Source of the DNA: Pseudorasbora parva
Taxonomy: Eukaryota; Chordata; Actinopteri; Cypriniformes; Gobionidae
Reading direction: 5' to 3'
Length of the DNA: 64,000 nucleotides
Assembly (NCBI RefSeq): GCF_024679245.1
Contig: NC_090178.1
Location: forward strand, 14,753,861-14,817,860
Shown here piece by piece: positions 1-11,927 of the stretch (position 1 is the first letter of the stretch; each line of letters starts with the position of its first letter). The notes under the pieces are model-generated. The model did no database searches, had not been told where the DNA came from, and was given only the letters and a program-made list of their open reading frames with translations. Both the position numbers and the translations under genes were made by a program.

Positions 1-1140
1 AAGGACTGGCCAAGAAAAGGCTGCTCTCGCCGGGGTTAAGTGCTGATCGAGCACCCGGTGATCGCCTGGATCTCAGAATTGCAAAAACGCAAGATAATTT
101 TTTTAATATAAACCACATATTTTAGCTTTAAACAACTACATTATCAACTGAAAAGCATTAAACAGCGTATCATATGCCTACCAAAATGAGTTTTGCCGTA
201 TACATTCCACAACATTGCACACTCTATTCGCGTTCAGTCTTAACTTACCTTTCCGCGTCTGTTTCCACGGTGAATCATCGTCTTGTGTGTTAACTGGGAA
301 CATACTCCGAGTTGTCTGAACTTACTCTGTGACTCGTTTTTGGAACCAGCATACCTCGAGTAAGCAAGGTTTGGGTTAATCAACCGAGAGTTCAAGGTAT
401 ATGTGACGGTAAGTTACCTTGAATTCTGGAAAACGGCACTAGTCCGTTCTTAATCTCATGCTCCCTGATGTTATTATATTCCTTTTGGTTGGTTTTGCGT
501 GCTATGTTTCTGTTTATTCTCCTCCTTTAAATGAACCCATCTATTTTTGGAAGTCTGCTTCAGACTCTTCCCTGCTGCATGACACCTGTAACAATTATAT
601 TTTGGAGCTAAGTGATGAAAAAAAAAGTTTGTTCTCTCGCAAAAAAACTAAACAAAAAAACAAATGCATTCCACTGAGAAGCTCTTTCAAACTCAGTACT
701 CTCTCTCTTGCAAAGTTTTTTTGGGAAATGCAAATGTTTGCAAGGGAACCATTTTGAAATCTATAATATTTTTTTAAAATATAAAAATGCATTGTTAATT
801 TAAAGCTGTAGTCCATAACTTTTTTTTTCAGGAATTTGAAAAATGTTTGATCATACAGCTGAATGTACATATTTCACAGAAATTGTGTAAAAATTATTTG
901 AGGAAGTACATAACTAGCCAGTGTTCATTAGCCCAATTCACAATATAAGTTTGTAATAATGTTATAATTAGAGTGGTATGTTGGATTTGCGCAGGAAATT
1001 TGAATATTTAAGCTTATCATTTTTGATAGTGATTTGTCCAGAAAGGTCCAAACGACAATCAGTGATAACTGGAGATTCACCCCGTAGTTAAAAGGGACCG
1101 CTAATACACACCAAATACACATAGTCACACAATGCTGATG
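1..1140. other. No gene recognised; repeat-like left edge
   Basis: No convincing exon is visible. Bases 180-450 have the look of a dispersed teleost repeat, but I cannot name the family or find its ends. From 600 on the sequence is AT-rich with A and T runs. The short open frames at 458-757 and 595-870 have no recognisable motif and look like chance. Confidence 0.35.
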
Positions 1141-1148
1141 TTGTTAAC

Positions 1149-1945
1149 TAGCGATGTCCCGAGGAGGTTTTTTTGCCCTAGAGTCCGAGTCCTAGTCATT
1201 GGATTTTGAGTATCTGTATTTGAGTCCTGATCCGATACTTCTATAATACATAAAAAAAAGAATAAATTAATTGTTCCACAGATGCGGAACAATTAATTAT
1301 GTTGGTGTGAAATAAACAGTTATGGAAATGTAGAAATTAAAGCTAAAGCTCCAATCTGCTCCCAAAAATCCCCAAAAAAGTCTGTTAGTGCCTCATTGAC
1401 AACTTCACTCAGAGAAAACGTCGATCTCAGCTGTCATTGATGACGTCACACCCCTTGTTTTTATAGAATCAAATAACAAACTAAAACTAAACTCAATTAA
1501 AAAACGAACACTTGAAATGAAATCATCGTGGTGATAACTGACATAAACTAACTTTGGGGGAAAAATTTGAAGTGTGATTTGATTGTTTAGTTTGCTTCGC
1601 GTCCATTCGAAAACACAGAGGTGCAACTGTACTGGGACCGGCCACCTGGGGGCGATCGAGGCGTGGAGGCTTCAGTTTCTAAGAGGGCTGCTACAGGCTT
1701 GCTTTAAACCAGTAGTGTACAACAAAAAGTGACGTTATGCCACACGCGTTGCTGTTTCTGAGTGGAGTTAAAAGGGTCTAACTCTGTGTCACCGCATAAA
1801 TATCGATGTGTTAAAAAAACAATTATGACAATATACATATATATATCTGAGTCCTGATCGGGAGGTAACGTCAGATTCCGATCGAGTCTGAAATCACGTG
1901 ATCGGGCCCGATTTCCGATCGCGTGATCAGATCGGGACATCCCTA
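1149..1945. mobile_element. Non-autonomous hAT-type DNA transposon, ~0.8 kb
   Basis: The left end reads tagcgatgtcccga and the right end, on the other strand, tagggatgtcccga. Flanking 8-mers are ttgttaac (1141-1148) and ttgtgaac (1946-1953), a 7/8 match. An 8-bp target duplication with short inverted ends is typical of the hAT superfamily. No transposase is present. The right subterminal part is rich in gatcggg/cccgatc motifs, as in common fish repeats of this kind. Superfamily is inferred from the duplication length. Confidence 0.75.
1265..1298. repeat. 13-bp perfect inverted repeat inside the hAT-type element
   Basis: Arms aattaattgttcc (1265-1277) and ggaacaattaatt (1286-1298) are separated by 8 bases. 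It would form a short stem-loop. A role is unknown; it may be a relic of an insertion or a subterminal transposase-binding palindrome. Confidence 0.7.
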
Positions 1946-1953
1946 TTGTGAAC

Positions 1954-3555
1954 ATTAACAATTTGAGAACAAAGTATAAGAATAATAATCATTACCATAT
2001 GGTTTTATGTGATATGAGCAAAGCAAACGTTAGATTTAATCATCATTGGTAGCGCTATTTATTGTAATGCTTTTTTCTCAGTTGATCAGAAAAAAATACT
2101 TGGTCAGATGAAATTTTGCAGGCAAAATTCTTATTTTGGTCATACTACCAAGACTCTGTGAACTCCTCAAACCATTAGGTTCATCCGTGCTGAGGATCTG
2201 TGCCATCAACCCATATAAAGACAATAATTCTGCAAATAGCTGCAATTGCAGGTTTCAAACTGAGATGGCAACAAAGAGGCGAAACTTACGAACTGCAGCT
2301 TTAAAAACGTGTCTTTTTGCGGTTGAGCCAGTGAAAATATTTCCAGAGAAAAATCATTTGGACAGCAGGCGGAAAAAATACTTGCTGTTGAGTTCTGGAC
2401 TGGTTGAGGACCTTGGCTAAGCTATAGTAAATCCATCTTGACCACCATTTCACCACCTAGATTCTTTCATCAGGGTTTATGTACCCTTTCAGCCCCTTGG
2501 TTTTCCTTTGCATCAAAATAAGGGCCCTCACTCAAACTCACAATGCTTTTATGTAGTACACATTCAATTAGATAAGATGGAGCATGTCAATCAATTCCCT
2601 TTTTCCTATTTACGTTTATTTAGAACATCCTTCGGTGTGGCGCAAGTTGAAAAGAGGAAGAGAAGAATGTACCGCTCTCACCCTGGAATTTGCAAACATT
2701 AAAATGACATTCTGTCAGTGTTTGGCGCGGGCAGAGATGCCAAGAGAGACAGGCTGAAGACTAGGCTGTCACTGTATGCAGTCAAGCGCTTATTCATGAA
2801 ATGGAATTACTTTCTGACAATAGCCAGGCATACTTCTGAAGCTTTCTGCTATTGCTGCGCTTTAAATCTCTCAGTTGGCAGGCAGCCTCTTTTTCCTCAG
2901 TGGTCTCGACCATTCTAGTTACTTTGAGAGTTTGTATGATTGTAAAGAGCATTTCATGTGTGATCATTTTCAAAAAAGGAAAAACTGGACAGGGAATTAT
3001 TGACAGGGTGAGCACTGATGTTGTGATGGAGGTTGCTATTACTCTTGTGCATAACTGTTGTCATTAAACATGGGAGACATCTGAAATGTTATTTTAGCAG
3101 TCATTTAATTAATTAGCAATAAATATTTGGCAACTCCTGATTTTGCAAAGTTTGTTGTGTTCCTGGGTCAACAACATTCCTGTGTTTAATATTCAATTAC
3201 ACTGGAACTAATAGAACAATTTAAATTACAATGGGTTACCATTTTGGAGAAGAGTGTAGCATTTGCTTAGGGTGTGGATTGATACATGTCAAAACTGCTT
3301 ATAATGCTTCACTTTTATGATGCTAATTTGTTATTGCTAGCTTAAAGTTTAACTATAGCTAGCGCAGCATTATTATTCAGTTGTGTAACATTAAAATATA
3401 TGAAACTGAAGTGGATGAAAGAATATATTATATTGAATGCCTGAATCATGTCAGAGAGCCATGTAAAACTCAATTTGAAACTACTTAATTGGATAACTTC
3501 ATATGTATTCATAGCGTTATGTTGAAGTTACATGTACAAATTATGTTTGTTTAAC
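1954..3555. other. Unique-looking sequence, no gene recognised
   Basis: This stretch holds no transposon ends, microsatellite or exon that I can support. Open frames at 2136-2420, 2508-2702 and 2718-2918 have no family signature. Confidence 0.4.
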
Positions 3556-3927
3556 TTAGGGTGCTTTCACACCTACCTTGTTTGGTTCGGATTTTCGGAC
3601 TTTTCAGTTTGGTACGACCAAAATTACAGGTGTGAAACCTCCCTCGGACCAAACAGACGAAATTTGGTCAGACGAAAAGAGGTAGTCTCGGTCTGGACCA
3701 AATAGAACAAAGGTTCAGTTCGTTTCTTGTGTGAAAGCATTTTCTGTATAGTTCGGACTTTCAGACCATTTACAGTAAGTTCTGGTGTAGGATTAGTGAA
3801 AAAACACAGATTAAACTCACAGCACATGCAGTGATGGAGCCACAGCATTTTAAACAGAACCGCTTGTGTAGTCATGTCAGCTCGCGTGAACAGCGTGCTC
3901 TGCTTAACTATATAGCCTATATATATA

Positions 3928-4140
3928 CAGTCTTGTTCAAAATAATAGCAGTACAATGTGACTAACCAGAATAATCAAGGTTTTTAGTATATTTTTTATT
4001 GCTACGTGGCAAACAAGTTACCAGTAGGTTCAGTAGATTGTCAGAAAACAAACAAGACCGAGCATTCATGATATGCACGCTCTTAAGGCTGTGCAATTGG
4101 GCAATTAGTTGAAAGGGGTGTGTTCAAAAAAATAGCAGTG
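3928..4140. repeat. Left 213-bp inverted repeat of the Tc1 element
   Basis: It runs from the outer motif at 3928-3955 to the inner direct repeat at 4120-4140 (gtgttcaaaaaaatagcagtg). It pairs with 5335-5547 with only a few mismatches. The direct-repeat motifs are the expected transposase binding sites. Confidence 0.9.
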
Positions 4141-4225
4141 TCTACCTTTGACTGTACAAACTCAAAACTATTTTGTACAAACATTTTTTTTTTCCTGGGA
4201 TTTAGCAATCCTGTGAATCACTAAA

Positions 4226-5220
4226 CTAATATTTAGTTGTATGACCACAGTTTTTTAAAACTGCTTGACATCTGTGTGGCATGGAGTCAACCAACTTGTG
4301 GCACCTCTCAGCTGTTATTCCACTCCATGATTCTTTAACAACATTCCACAATTCATTCATATTTCTTGGTTTTGCTTCAGAAACAGCATTTTTGATATCA
4401 CCCCACAAGTTCTCAATTGGATTAAGGTCTGGAGATTGGGCTGGCCACTCCATAACATTAATTTTGTTGGTTTGGAACCAAGACTTTGCCCGTTTACTAG
4501 TGTGTTTTGGGTCATTGTCTTGTTGAAACAACCGTTTCAAGGGCATGTCCTCTTCAGCATAGGGCAACGTGACCTCTTCAAGTATTTTAACATATGCAAA
4601 CTGATCCATGATCCCTGGTATGCGATAAATAGGCCCAACACCATAGTGGGAGAAACATGCCCATATCATGATGCTTACACCTCCATGCTTCACTGTCTTC
4701 ACTGTGTACTGTGGCTTGAATTCAGAGTTTGGGGGTCGTCTCACAAACTGCCCGTGGCCCTTGGACCCAAAAAGAACAATTTTACTCTCATCAGTCCACA
4801 AAATGTTCCTCCATTTCTCTTTAGGCCAGTTGATGTGTTCTTTGGCAAATTGTAACCTCTTCTGCACATGCCTTTTTTTAACAGAGGGACTTTGCGAGGG
4901 ATTCTTGAAAATAGATTAGCTTCACACAGACGTCTTCTAACTGTCACAGTACTTGCAGGTAACTCCAGACTGTCTTTGATCATCCTGGAGGTGATCATTG
5001 GCTGAGCCTTTGCCATTCTGGTTATTCTTCTATCCATTTTGATGGTTGTCTTCCGTTTTCTTCCACGTCTCTCTGGTTTTGCTCTCCATTTTAAGGCATT
5101 GGAGATCATTTTAGCTGAACAGCCTATCATTTTTTGCACCTCTTTATAGGTTTTCCCCTCTCTAATCAACTTTTTAATCAAAGTACGCTGTTCTTCTGAA
5201 CAATGTCTTGAACGACCCAT
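4226..5220 (-). pseudogene. Tc1-like transposase, single frameshift
   Basis: The frame starts at 5220 with MGRSRHCSEEQRTLIKKLI, an N-terminal paired-type helix-turn-helix region, followed by a basic GRKRKTTIK linker. At the T run 4873-4879 (7 bases on the plus strand) the frame shifts, and the protein continues to a stop at 4226. The catalytic part keeps [17 protein letters not shown] and [11 protein letters not shown]; 34 residues separate the second D from the E, i.e. DD34E. Joined length would be near the usual 330-340 residues. All three catalytic residues are present, so the homopolymer slip is the only obvious lesion. Confidence 0.93.
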
Positions 5221-5334
5221 TTTCCTCAGCTTTCAAATGCATGTTCAACAAGTGTTGGCTTCATCCTTAAATAGGGGCCACCTGATTCACACCTGTTTCT
5301 TCACAAAATTGATGACCTCAGTGATTGAATGCCA

Positions 5335-5547
5335 CACTGCTATTTTTTTGAACACACCCCTTTCAACTAATTGCCCAATTGCACAGCCTTAAGAGCGTGC
5401 ATATCATGAATGCTGGGTCTCATTTGTTTTCTGAGAATCTACTGAACCTACTGGTAACTTGTTTGCCACGTAGCAATAAAAAATATACTAAAAACCTTGA
5501 TTATTCTGGTTAGTCACATTGTACTGCTATTATTTTGAACAAGACTG
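5335..5547. repeat. Right 213-bp inverted repeat of the Tc1 element
   Basis: The mirror of 3928-4140: inner motif at 5335-5355 and outer motif at about 5520-5547, with the same internal order. Confidence 0.9.
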
Positions 5548-6354
5548 TATATATATTTCTAATGTCTGTGAGAAGTAGCCTGTATGCTGAGTTTCAGTTT
5601 ATTTATGAGACCGCTCCAGTTCATGTGCAACGCAAATGATCACTCCGTCACGGAATGTCAGCTACATTATTTATTTAAGCTTATTTATTAAATTCAGGCA
5701 AATTATGAAACATTTATTAAAATTAAGATACAAAATACAAAGCTTTCTACAAAACAAATCTTAATGAAGTGGTCAAAATCATTTCTGACTCGATGTCTTT
5801 GACATATATTGCACATCTGTGCACGTTTCATAATCAATATAGCCTAGATGAAATTTAAAAATAACATTATATTATTTAAACATAACTATAAAATAAAATC
5901 CATTGTTTGGCTAAAAAGCCTATCTTCTAGGAGCTCCTCCTTTCCCATCGGTGCCGATAAAATGTTTGCACAACGAGGACGTTCATTTGGTGAATTTGCC
6001 TCGAGTATAGTTGGCGCTGCAGATAGTAATCCCATAATATTAAGAGTATTGGCAACGATGCATTTGTTCATTCATTCTTGTTAAAGTTACCCGCTGAATT
6101 GACAACACACTGACTTCAGACGCACATCCGCTAACAAACCAATCAATGTTAAGATGCAGCCCACATAGATAATAACGACAGGACGCCAGTGCGTCATGTA
6201 AAGTTCTTTGGTGCGCTGACATAACTGCAATGTGAAAGCAAACCAAAAAGAACCAAATGTCCAAACACAAACTTTGGTTCGGACCTTGGTGCGGACTTTC
6301 AGGTGTGAAAACACCCTTAATTGATTCATGTGGAACCACATTTAAGTTAGCCTA

Positions 6355-6796
6355 CATTATATTGGTAAAAGTTTTTGGACATATGATTTTACAACTCTTC
6401 TGGGAAAGCTTTCCACAAGGTTTAGGATATTTTTTGACCATTCTTCTAGAAGCACATTTGTGAGGTCAGGCACTGATGTTGGACGAGAAGGCCTGGCTCG
6501 CAGACTCCGCTCTAATTCATCTCCAAGGTTTTCTATCAGGTTGAGGTCAGGACTCCGTGCAGGTCAGACAAGTTCCTCCACACCAAACACACTCATTCAT
6601 GTCTTTATGGACCTTATTTTGTGCACTGGTGCGCAGTCATGTTGGAACAGGAAGGGGCCATCCCTAAACTGTTCCCGCAAAGTTGGGAGCATGAAATTTT
6701 CTGAAATGTATTGGTATGCTGAAGCATTAAGAGTTCCTTTCACTGGAACTATGGAGCCAAGCCTATCCCCTGAAAAACAACCCCACACCATAAGCT
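6355..6796 (-). mobile_element. Truncated Tc1-like element (family B)
   Basis: The left end resembles that at 11928 (aaagtttttggac after a TA), but the piece between that end and the transposase 3' part is deleted. The minus strand encodes a mid-to-C-terminal transposase fragment (about 6791-6480), with WGCFSGDRLGSIVPVKGT and LFQHDCAPVHK, where D is the second catalytic residue. Near 6797 it stops abruptly and sequence of another Tc1 family follows. Confidence 0.8.
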
Positions 6797-6971
6797 ATTC
6801 CATTTGGGCCAGTTTGTGTTAAATAAATGATGACACAGTGTAATATGTCATGTGTTATTGTTTACCTGCGGTAGCATTTACCTAATTTTAAGGACAAGAT
6901 GATTTCCAATTATGTTCTGATACATAAAACCACAGAATTCAATAGGGTGTCTTTTCTTTTTCACATGACTG
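6797..6971. mobile_element. Right end of a second Tc1 lineage (family C)
   Basis: From about 6797 the sequence matches the right terminal part of the element ending at 59778: the shared order is ttaaataaat, a tgtcat block, cctaattttaag, atgttctgata and tctttttcacatga. It ends before TA at 6972-6973. Confidence 0.75.
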
Positions 6972-6973
6972 TA

Positions 6974-7319
6974 TATTATCACATTATTTTACTGTTCTTG
7001 TGCCATTTAAATAGTCGTATTAATTATAAACTCGGACAAAACAAGTGACACTTATTCCCTTTACTATTTCTTTCCAAACCAGAGCCATTTCCAGACTGTC
7101 ATTGACATTAACTCAAAGAGTTAATTTACTAGGAACATTTAAACAATGAAACATTACTCGCTTCCCAAAGACTGACACTCTTATGTCTGAATGTGAATTT
7201 CATTATGAGTACTGTACAATAGGGGAAATTATAAAACAAGCGAAAGTCATGAAAGAGTATTAAGAACTGCATATTTTGGGAGGTTTTCAGTTTTAATACT
7301 AAAGCAGATGTGGTCAGGT
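6974..7319. other. No feature recognised
   Basis: AT-rich, unique-looking sequence between the Tc1 end and a TTAA-type element. Nothing supportable. Confidence 0.4.
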
Positions 7320-7323
7320 TTAA

Positions 7324-7607
<284 letters not shown>

Positions 7608-8487
7608 TTGGATCTTTGCTTCTTCTTTTTTTCTCCTTTGGTGCTACAATAACTGAAATGAGTGATGACCTCACATATAGACACTCACTAGTGGTGTATT
7701 CATTAGAGTGCTTAACAAGACAACATGAATAGGGCTCATCTCTGAAAGCATCCCTCTCTGTAAAAGACTGAGAAATAAAAGCTTTTTGCAGTGTGTGCTT
7801 TGAAAAATGATCAAAGAACTAAAGCTGAGCTAGAGGCTGGAGACAGATGTAGAACCAAACATCAATTTGTGTCTGATAACGTCCAATTCTCAAGAGGTCA
7901 GAAGTTGTCCCCTTTTAGCTTCTGAGCCAAGACTAACGAAGACAGTGCCAGTATTAGCAAACGCTTTCCAGCAGGCATGAAATGAGAGTTCAGTTATCGT
8001 GATCCTTGGCCCTCATTAAGCAATTAAAAGTCAGACGCTGACAGAGATACAACTTATTAGAGTCTGTTCACCGTATATAGATATATACAGTATATGAATA
8101 GAATTACAATGCATCTCCAATCCGTACCTACTTACAAGGCAGGGATGTTTCTTTCGGGCATAACTAGAAGGGCTGTTTTTTTGATCATCTTCCATTTGTT
8201 TTGTCTTCAAATGTCCGTCATTCTTTTGAATAAGACTGAAAAACCACAATAATCACATTAGTAATCGTAGCTATTTAAAGTGCGATTTTAAAAAAACATA
8301 CAGTACATTTGCATATGTTAATTTGCATAGACACTGAAGACATACTGGCAGCATCTAAAATATAAGCATTTTATATATGAACAACTTTAGAAATATACAA
8401 ATCCTTTTAGGGTCATATAATATTGTTTTGAATTAATAGGTGATTTTAGTTGTGTTAAATGCCCCCTCATGTGCAGGAAATTAGAAC

Positions 8488-8488
<1 letters not shown>
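7608..8488. other. No gene recognised
   Basis: Ordinary-complexity sequence between two repeat islands. No splice-bounded exon or transposon end was found. Confidence 0.4.

Positions 8489-8573
<85 letters not shown>
8489..8573. repeat. (TG)n microsatellite
   Basis: About 42 TG units, directly abutting copy 1 of the recurrent ~280-bp unit. Confidence 0.98.
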
Positions 8574-8576
<3 letters not shown>

Positions 8577-8851
8577 TGACATATGAGGACACAAATGTGT
8601 ATAATGACATGGGTATGACACAGTTATTACAAGGAGAGTGTGAAATATGAGGACATTGACCATGTCCCCACTTTTCAAAATGCTTATAAATCATACAGGA
8701 TGAGGTTTTTTTAGAAAGTAAAAATGCAGAATGTTTCCTGTGATGGGTAGGTTTAGGGGCAGGGGCAGTGTAAGGGGATAGAAAATACGGTTATACAGTA
8801 TATAAAAACCATTACGCCTATGGAATGTCCCCATATGTCACAAAAACAAAC
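8574..8851. repeat. Recurrent TG-flanked unit, copy 1
   Basis: The unit runs from a tgacatatgaggacacaaat block through gtttcctgtgatgggtaggt and taggggcaggggcagtgta to ggaatgtccccatatgtcac. Highly similar copies are at 10366-10651 and 62925-63203. Subterminal tgaggaca/tgtcccca motifs are inverted relative to each other. It has no coding capacity; the flanking TG tracts appear to be part of the unit. Confidence 0.85.
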
Positions 8852-8901
8852 GTGTGTGTGTGTGCGTGTGCGTGCGTGTGTGTGTGTGTGTGTGTGTGTG
8901 T
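8852..8901. repeat. (TG)n microsatellite with CG interruptions
   Basis: The right-hand TG tract of copy 1, interrupted by gcgtg units. Confidence 0.95.
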
Positions 8902-9477
8902 CATCTATCCACTGTAGAATGCTACAGCACGTTTTTAGTTGATCAGCGCACTTCATTGCTGTTAGCTGACGGTAGTCCCGGGCTGACCACTCAATTATAA
9001 GCTCTTTCTCTTGTGACTCCCGCACACGGTCTTCATCAATGCAAGCTATTACCTGGCCTAATTACCAGTCAGCCAGGCATAAGTCAACATCCCCCGGGAA
9101 TAACCGAGCCTGTCCTGCAAAACAGAGTGACCCTCGCATCCCTGAAAATATTGCCATCTATTTTAATAGAGCTTTACATCAATTCAGCCAGCAGACGCGC
9201 GCAGGCTCGCTGAAGACTAATACCTTAAGCCATTACCATAAAGCACCTAATGTAGTCTACAGATAAGATGCTATAATTTCTTTGAATACCCACAGCCTCC
9301 TTGTAGAAATGGGATATGCAGGCTTTGCCAACCCAACAGAAATGAGTCATTTAAAGGTTGTAGTATTTAACAAACAGAGACAAACACATATAAAACTCTC
9401 ACTCACACTACTGTACTACTATATATCACACACACTACTATATTTCTCGGTCAAAGATGTTGTGTCGGTGTCATGTT
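8902..9477. other. Unique sequence, possible conserved non-coding DNA
   Basis: Bases about 8920-9270 are balanced in composition and free of simple repeats, unlike the surroundings. No open frame has splice signals I can support. Conservation is a guess from composition only. Confidence 0.3.
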
Positions 9478-9745
9478 TCTGAGAGGAGTCTTATGCTCAT
9501 CCAGGCTGATTTTATTTGATCAAAAAACAAGAATATTTTGAAAATAATTTTCTATTTCAATATATTTTATGATGTAATTTATTCCTGTGCTGCAAAGCCA
9601 TATTTTCTGCATCTTAACATAATCACATAATCCTTCAGAAATCATTCTGATATGCTGATTTAGGAAACATTTCTTATTAGTATCATCAATATTGAAAATT
9701 AATTTTGCTGTTTTTTTGTGGAACCATGATACTTTTCAAAGTGAT
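9478..9745 (+). repeat. Common teleost dispersed repeat, 5' half
   Basis: Contains the order cttatgctcatccaggctg, tttatttgatcaaaaa, cttcagaaatcattctgata and tgctgatttaggaaacattt, which I recognise as a very abundant fish repeat. The 3' half is missing here; pieces of it occur at 21325-21605. Classification is uncertain. Confidence 0.6.
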
Positions 9746-10255
9746 CACAGATTTTTTAACTCCACAAAATTTTATTTATATTAAATAAATAATACACTTG
9801 ACAACTAATAAAGGTGTCATTACAAGAACTAACATTACAACGCTAATTGAAATATTTTCCCATGCACCAAATGCTAAATAAATCAGTTTATCATTTTATA
9901 ACACAAGGGAAATGAATTCCCATACACTCAATCTTGACTTAATTAAACAGGGTCATTAATTAACGTGGAGCTTTAAAAGCCCTATTGTTTAAAAATGTGT
10001 TTTGGAATAATAGCATCAGGCATCTGCAGCATAAAGATATATATTAATGTATGACTTTATAACAGCTCTTTATGAGCACATCCATATTCTGTATCCACCA
10101 TGACCATTTGATTTGTTATAATTCATATATAAATGAATTACTTTATTAATGTACAAATAAAAATAACTCAAAAAGTCGAATAACGTGTTATGTGAAACTA
10201 GGACAAAGCAAGAAATGACCTAGTTGCCTTTTGACATAATCTCTTGAAAATACTG
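9746..10255. other. AT-rich sequence, no gene
   Basis: No recognisable feature; short A/T runs only. Confidence 0.4.

Positions 10256-10651
<396 letters not shown>

Positions 10652-10705
<54 letters not shown>
10652..10705. repeat. (TG)n microsatellite
   Basis: Right-hand TG tract of copy 2. Confidence 0.96.
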
Positions 10706-11925
10706 TTTCTCTAAATGAGTGAAGTTGTTTCATTTAGATGAGTTACATTACAAAAACCAAAACAGCTGCTGCAGAGGATCTGACCAATTCATTATTCGTG
10801 TGTTATTTAATTACAAAACAAAGGCAGTGTCTCTGCATTCTCATCATAACAAATTACCTCCAAACAAATAATTAGTCCTGGGAATAAATCTCTTGTCGTA
10901 TTTCATTATGATACAACACGCCAGGATTGTGCTCAGAAATACCAAGAGCTCTCCTCAATTTGTCCTGTGTGTGTGAGCATGTGTACCTTGGCTACTTGAG
11001 TTTTCACTAGCTCTTTAGATTCAGGCCTGCAGACTTTACCATCCTGCAAGTTTTGCTCTTGACTGTTCAAAAAAAAATCCATTGAGTCAAAGAATGCTAC
11101 TATCAAGGACAGGTGCTCCCCCGTGAAGACGGAGAACTTTGGCAGTTACCCTAAAACTTATCTTAAGCTCCTAGCTCGCTGAACCTTTGGATTGAAAATC
11201 AAGCGACATTCTCTTGACTGGGTTTCTAAAGCCTTATTTGAAAACAAGGCTTAAATCAATAGAATAAAATATAATAGACACTATTTTGGGAGTGCTGGAC
11301 ACAAATTCAGAACACATAATCCTATTATGAAGACAAAAGGTTAAGTGTTTAAAATTCTGGACCGAACTGTGGACATCCACACTGAGCAGAGACAAAAGTC
11401 TGAGCGTCCTTGCATGTATGAATTTGAAGCCTCATTGGATTCATGATATGTGGAGATTATGTGTAAACTTTAATCACATTCCACCCTCTTATTAAGCGAA
11501 GCCCTATCAGATCATTTGCTGTATATGTTCCTGCAGGGTGATGGGTGATCATTTCCATACAAATGAGCAGCCGGATTATTTTCTCTCTAATTACGCTGCA
11601 ACACCGACCTTATTTCCAATCTAGAGGCCCGGTTTATTAAAACAGTCTGTTATACAACTGCACATAATTAACAAAAAAAAATTAGGCTTTTAAAAAGTGA
11701 AAGCACCATATGAACAATTAATGTTCTAATCAACCCTTTTGAAACACAGTACTTAGTTCATTTCGGAATAGCCCTTCTGTTTGCATAATGAACACATCTC
11801 AAATGGAGGGGGAAAAGAAGTCAGACAACAAAGAATAAACTAATGAAGATCGTGCAGAACTCAGGATTCACACGGCCCACTTTATAGACCAAAACGGAGT
11901 AGAAAATGCTTGTTGAATATTAATA
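10706..11925. other. Unique-looking sequence, no gene recognised
   Basis: About 1.2 kb of ordinary complexity. No transposon ends, simple repeats or supported exon. Confidence 0.4.
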
Positions 11926-11927
11926 TA

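Larger units (their letters stand above)
3928..5547 (-). mobile_element. Tc1/mariner element with IR/DR architecture, nearly intact
   Basis: A 1620-bp element bordered by TA on both sides (3926-3927, 5548-5549), inserted in a TATATA tract. Ends are 213-bp inverted repeats, each with an outer and an inner copy of a motif like gttcaaaataatagcagt. This bipartite inverted-repeat/direct-repeat layout is known from Sleeping Beauty-type fish elements. The transposase gene lies on the minus strand between the repeats and has one frameshift. The inverted repeats remain very similar, suggesting a relatively recent insertion. Confidence 0.93.
3559..6316. mobile_element. TTA-flanked DNA transposon (PIF/Harbinger-like), split by a Tc1
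   Basis: Both ends carry gggtgctttcacacct (left, 3559-3574) and its inverted copy (right, 6301-6316), 15 of 16 identical, each bordered by TTA (3556-3558 and 6317-6319). A 3-bp TWA duplication is characteristic of PIF/Harbinger elements. Subterminal sequence repeats motifs such as ttcggac and ggaccaaa. Without the nested Tc1 the element is about 1.1 kb and encodes no transposase, so it is non-autonomous. The superfamily is inferred from the target site. Confidence 0.72.

Noticed and set aside
4281..4919. Plus-strand frames of up to 139 residues across the Tc1
   Set aside because: They are antisense shadows of the transposase on the minus strand.
6460..6822. 120-residue plus-strand frame
   Set aside because: Antisense to a Tc1 family B transposase fragment; the same shadow appears at 12169-12549.
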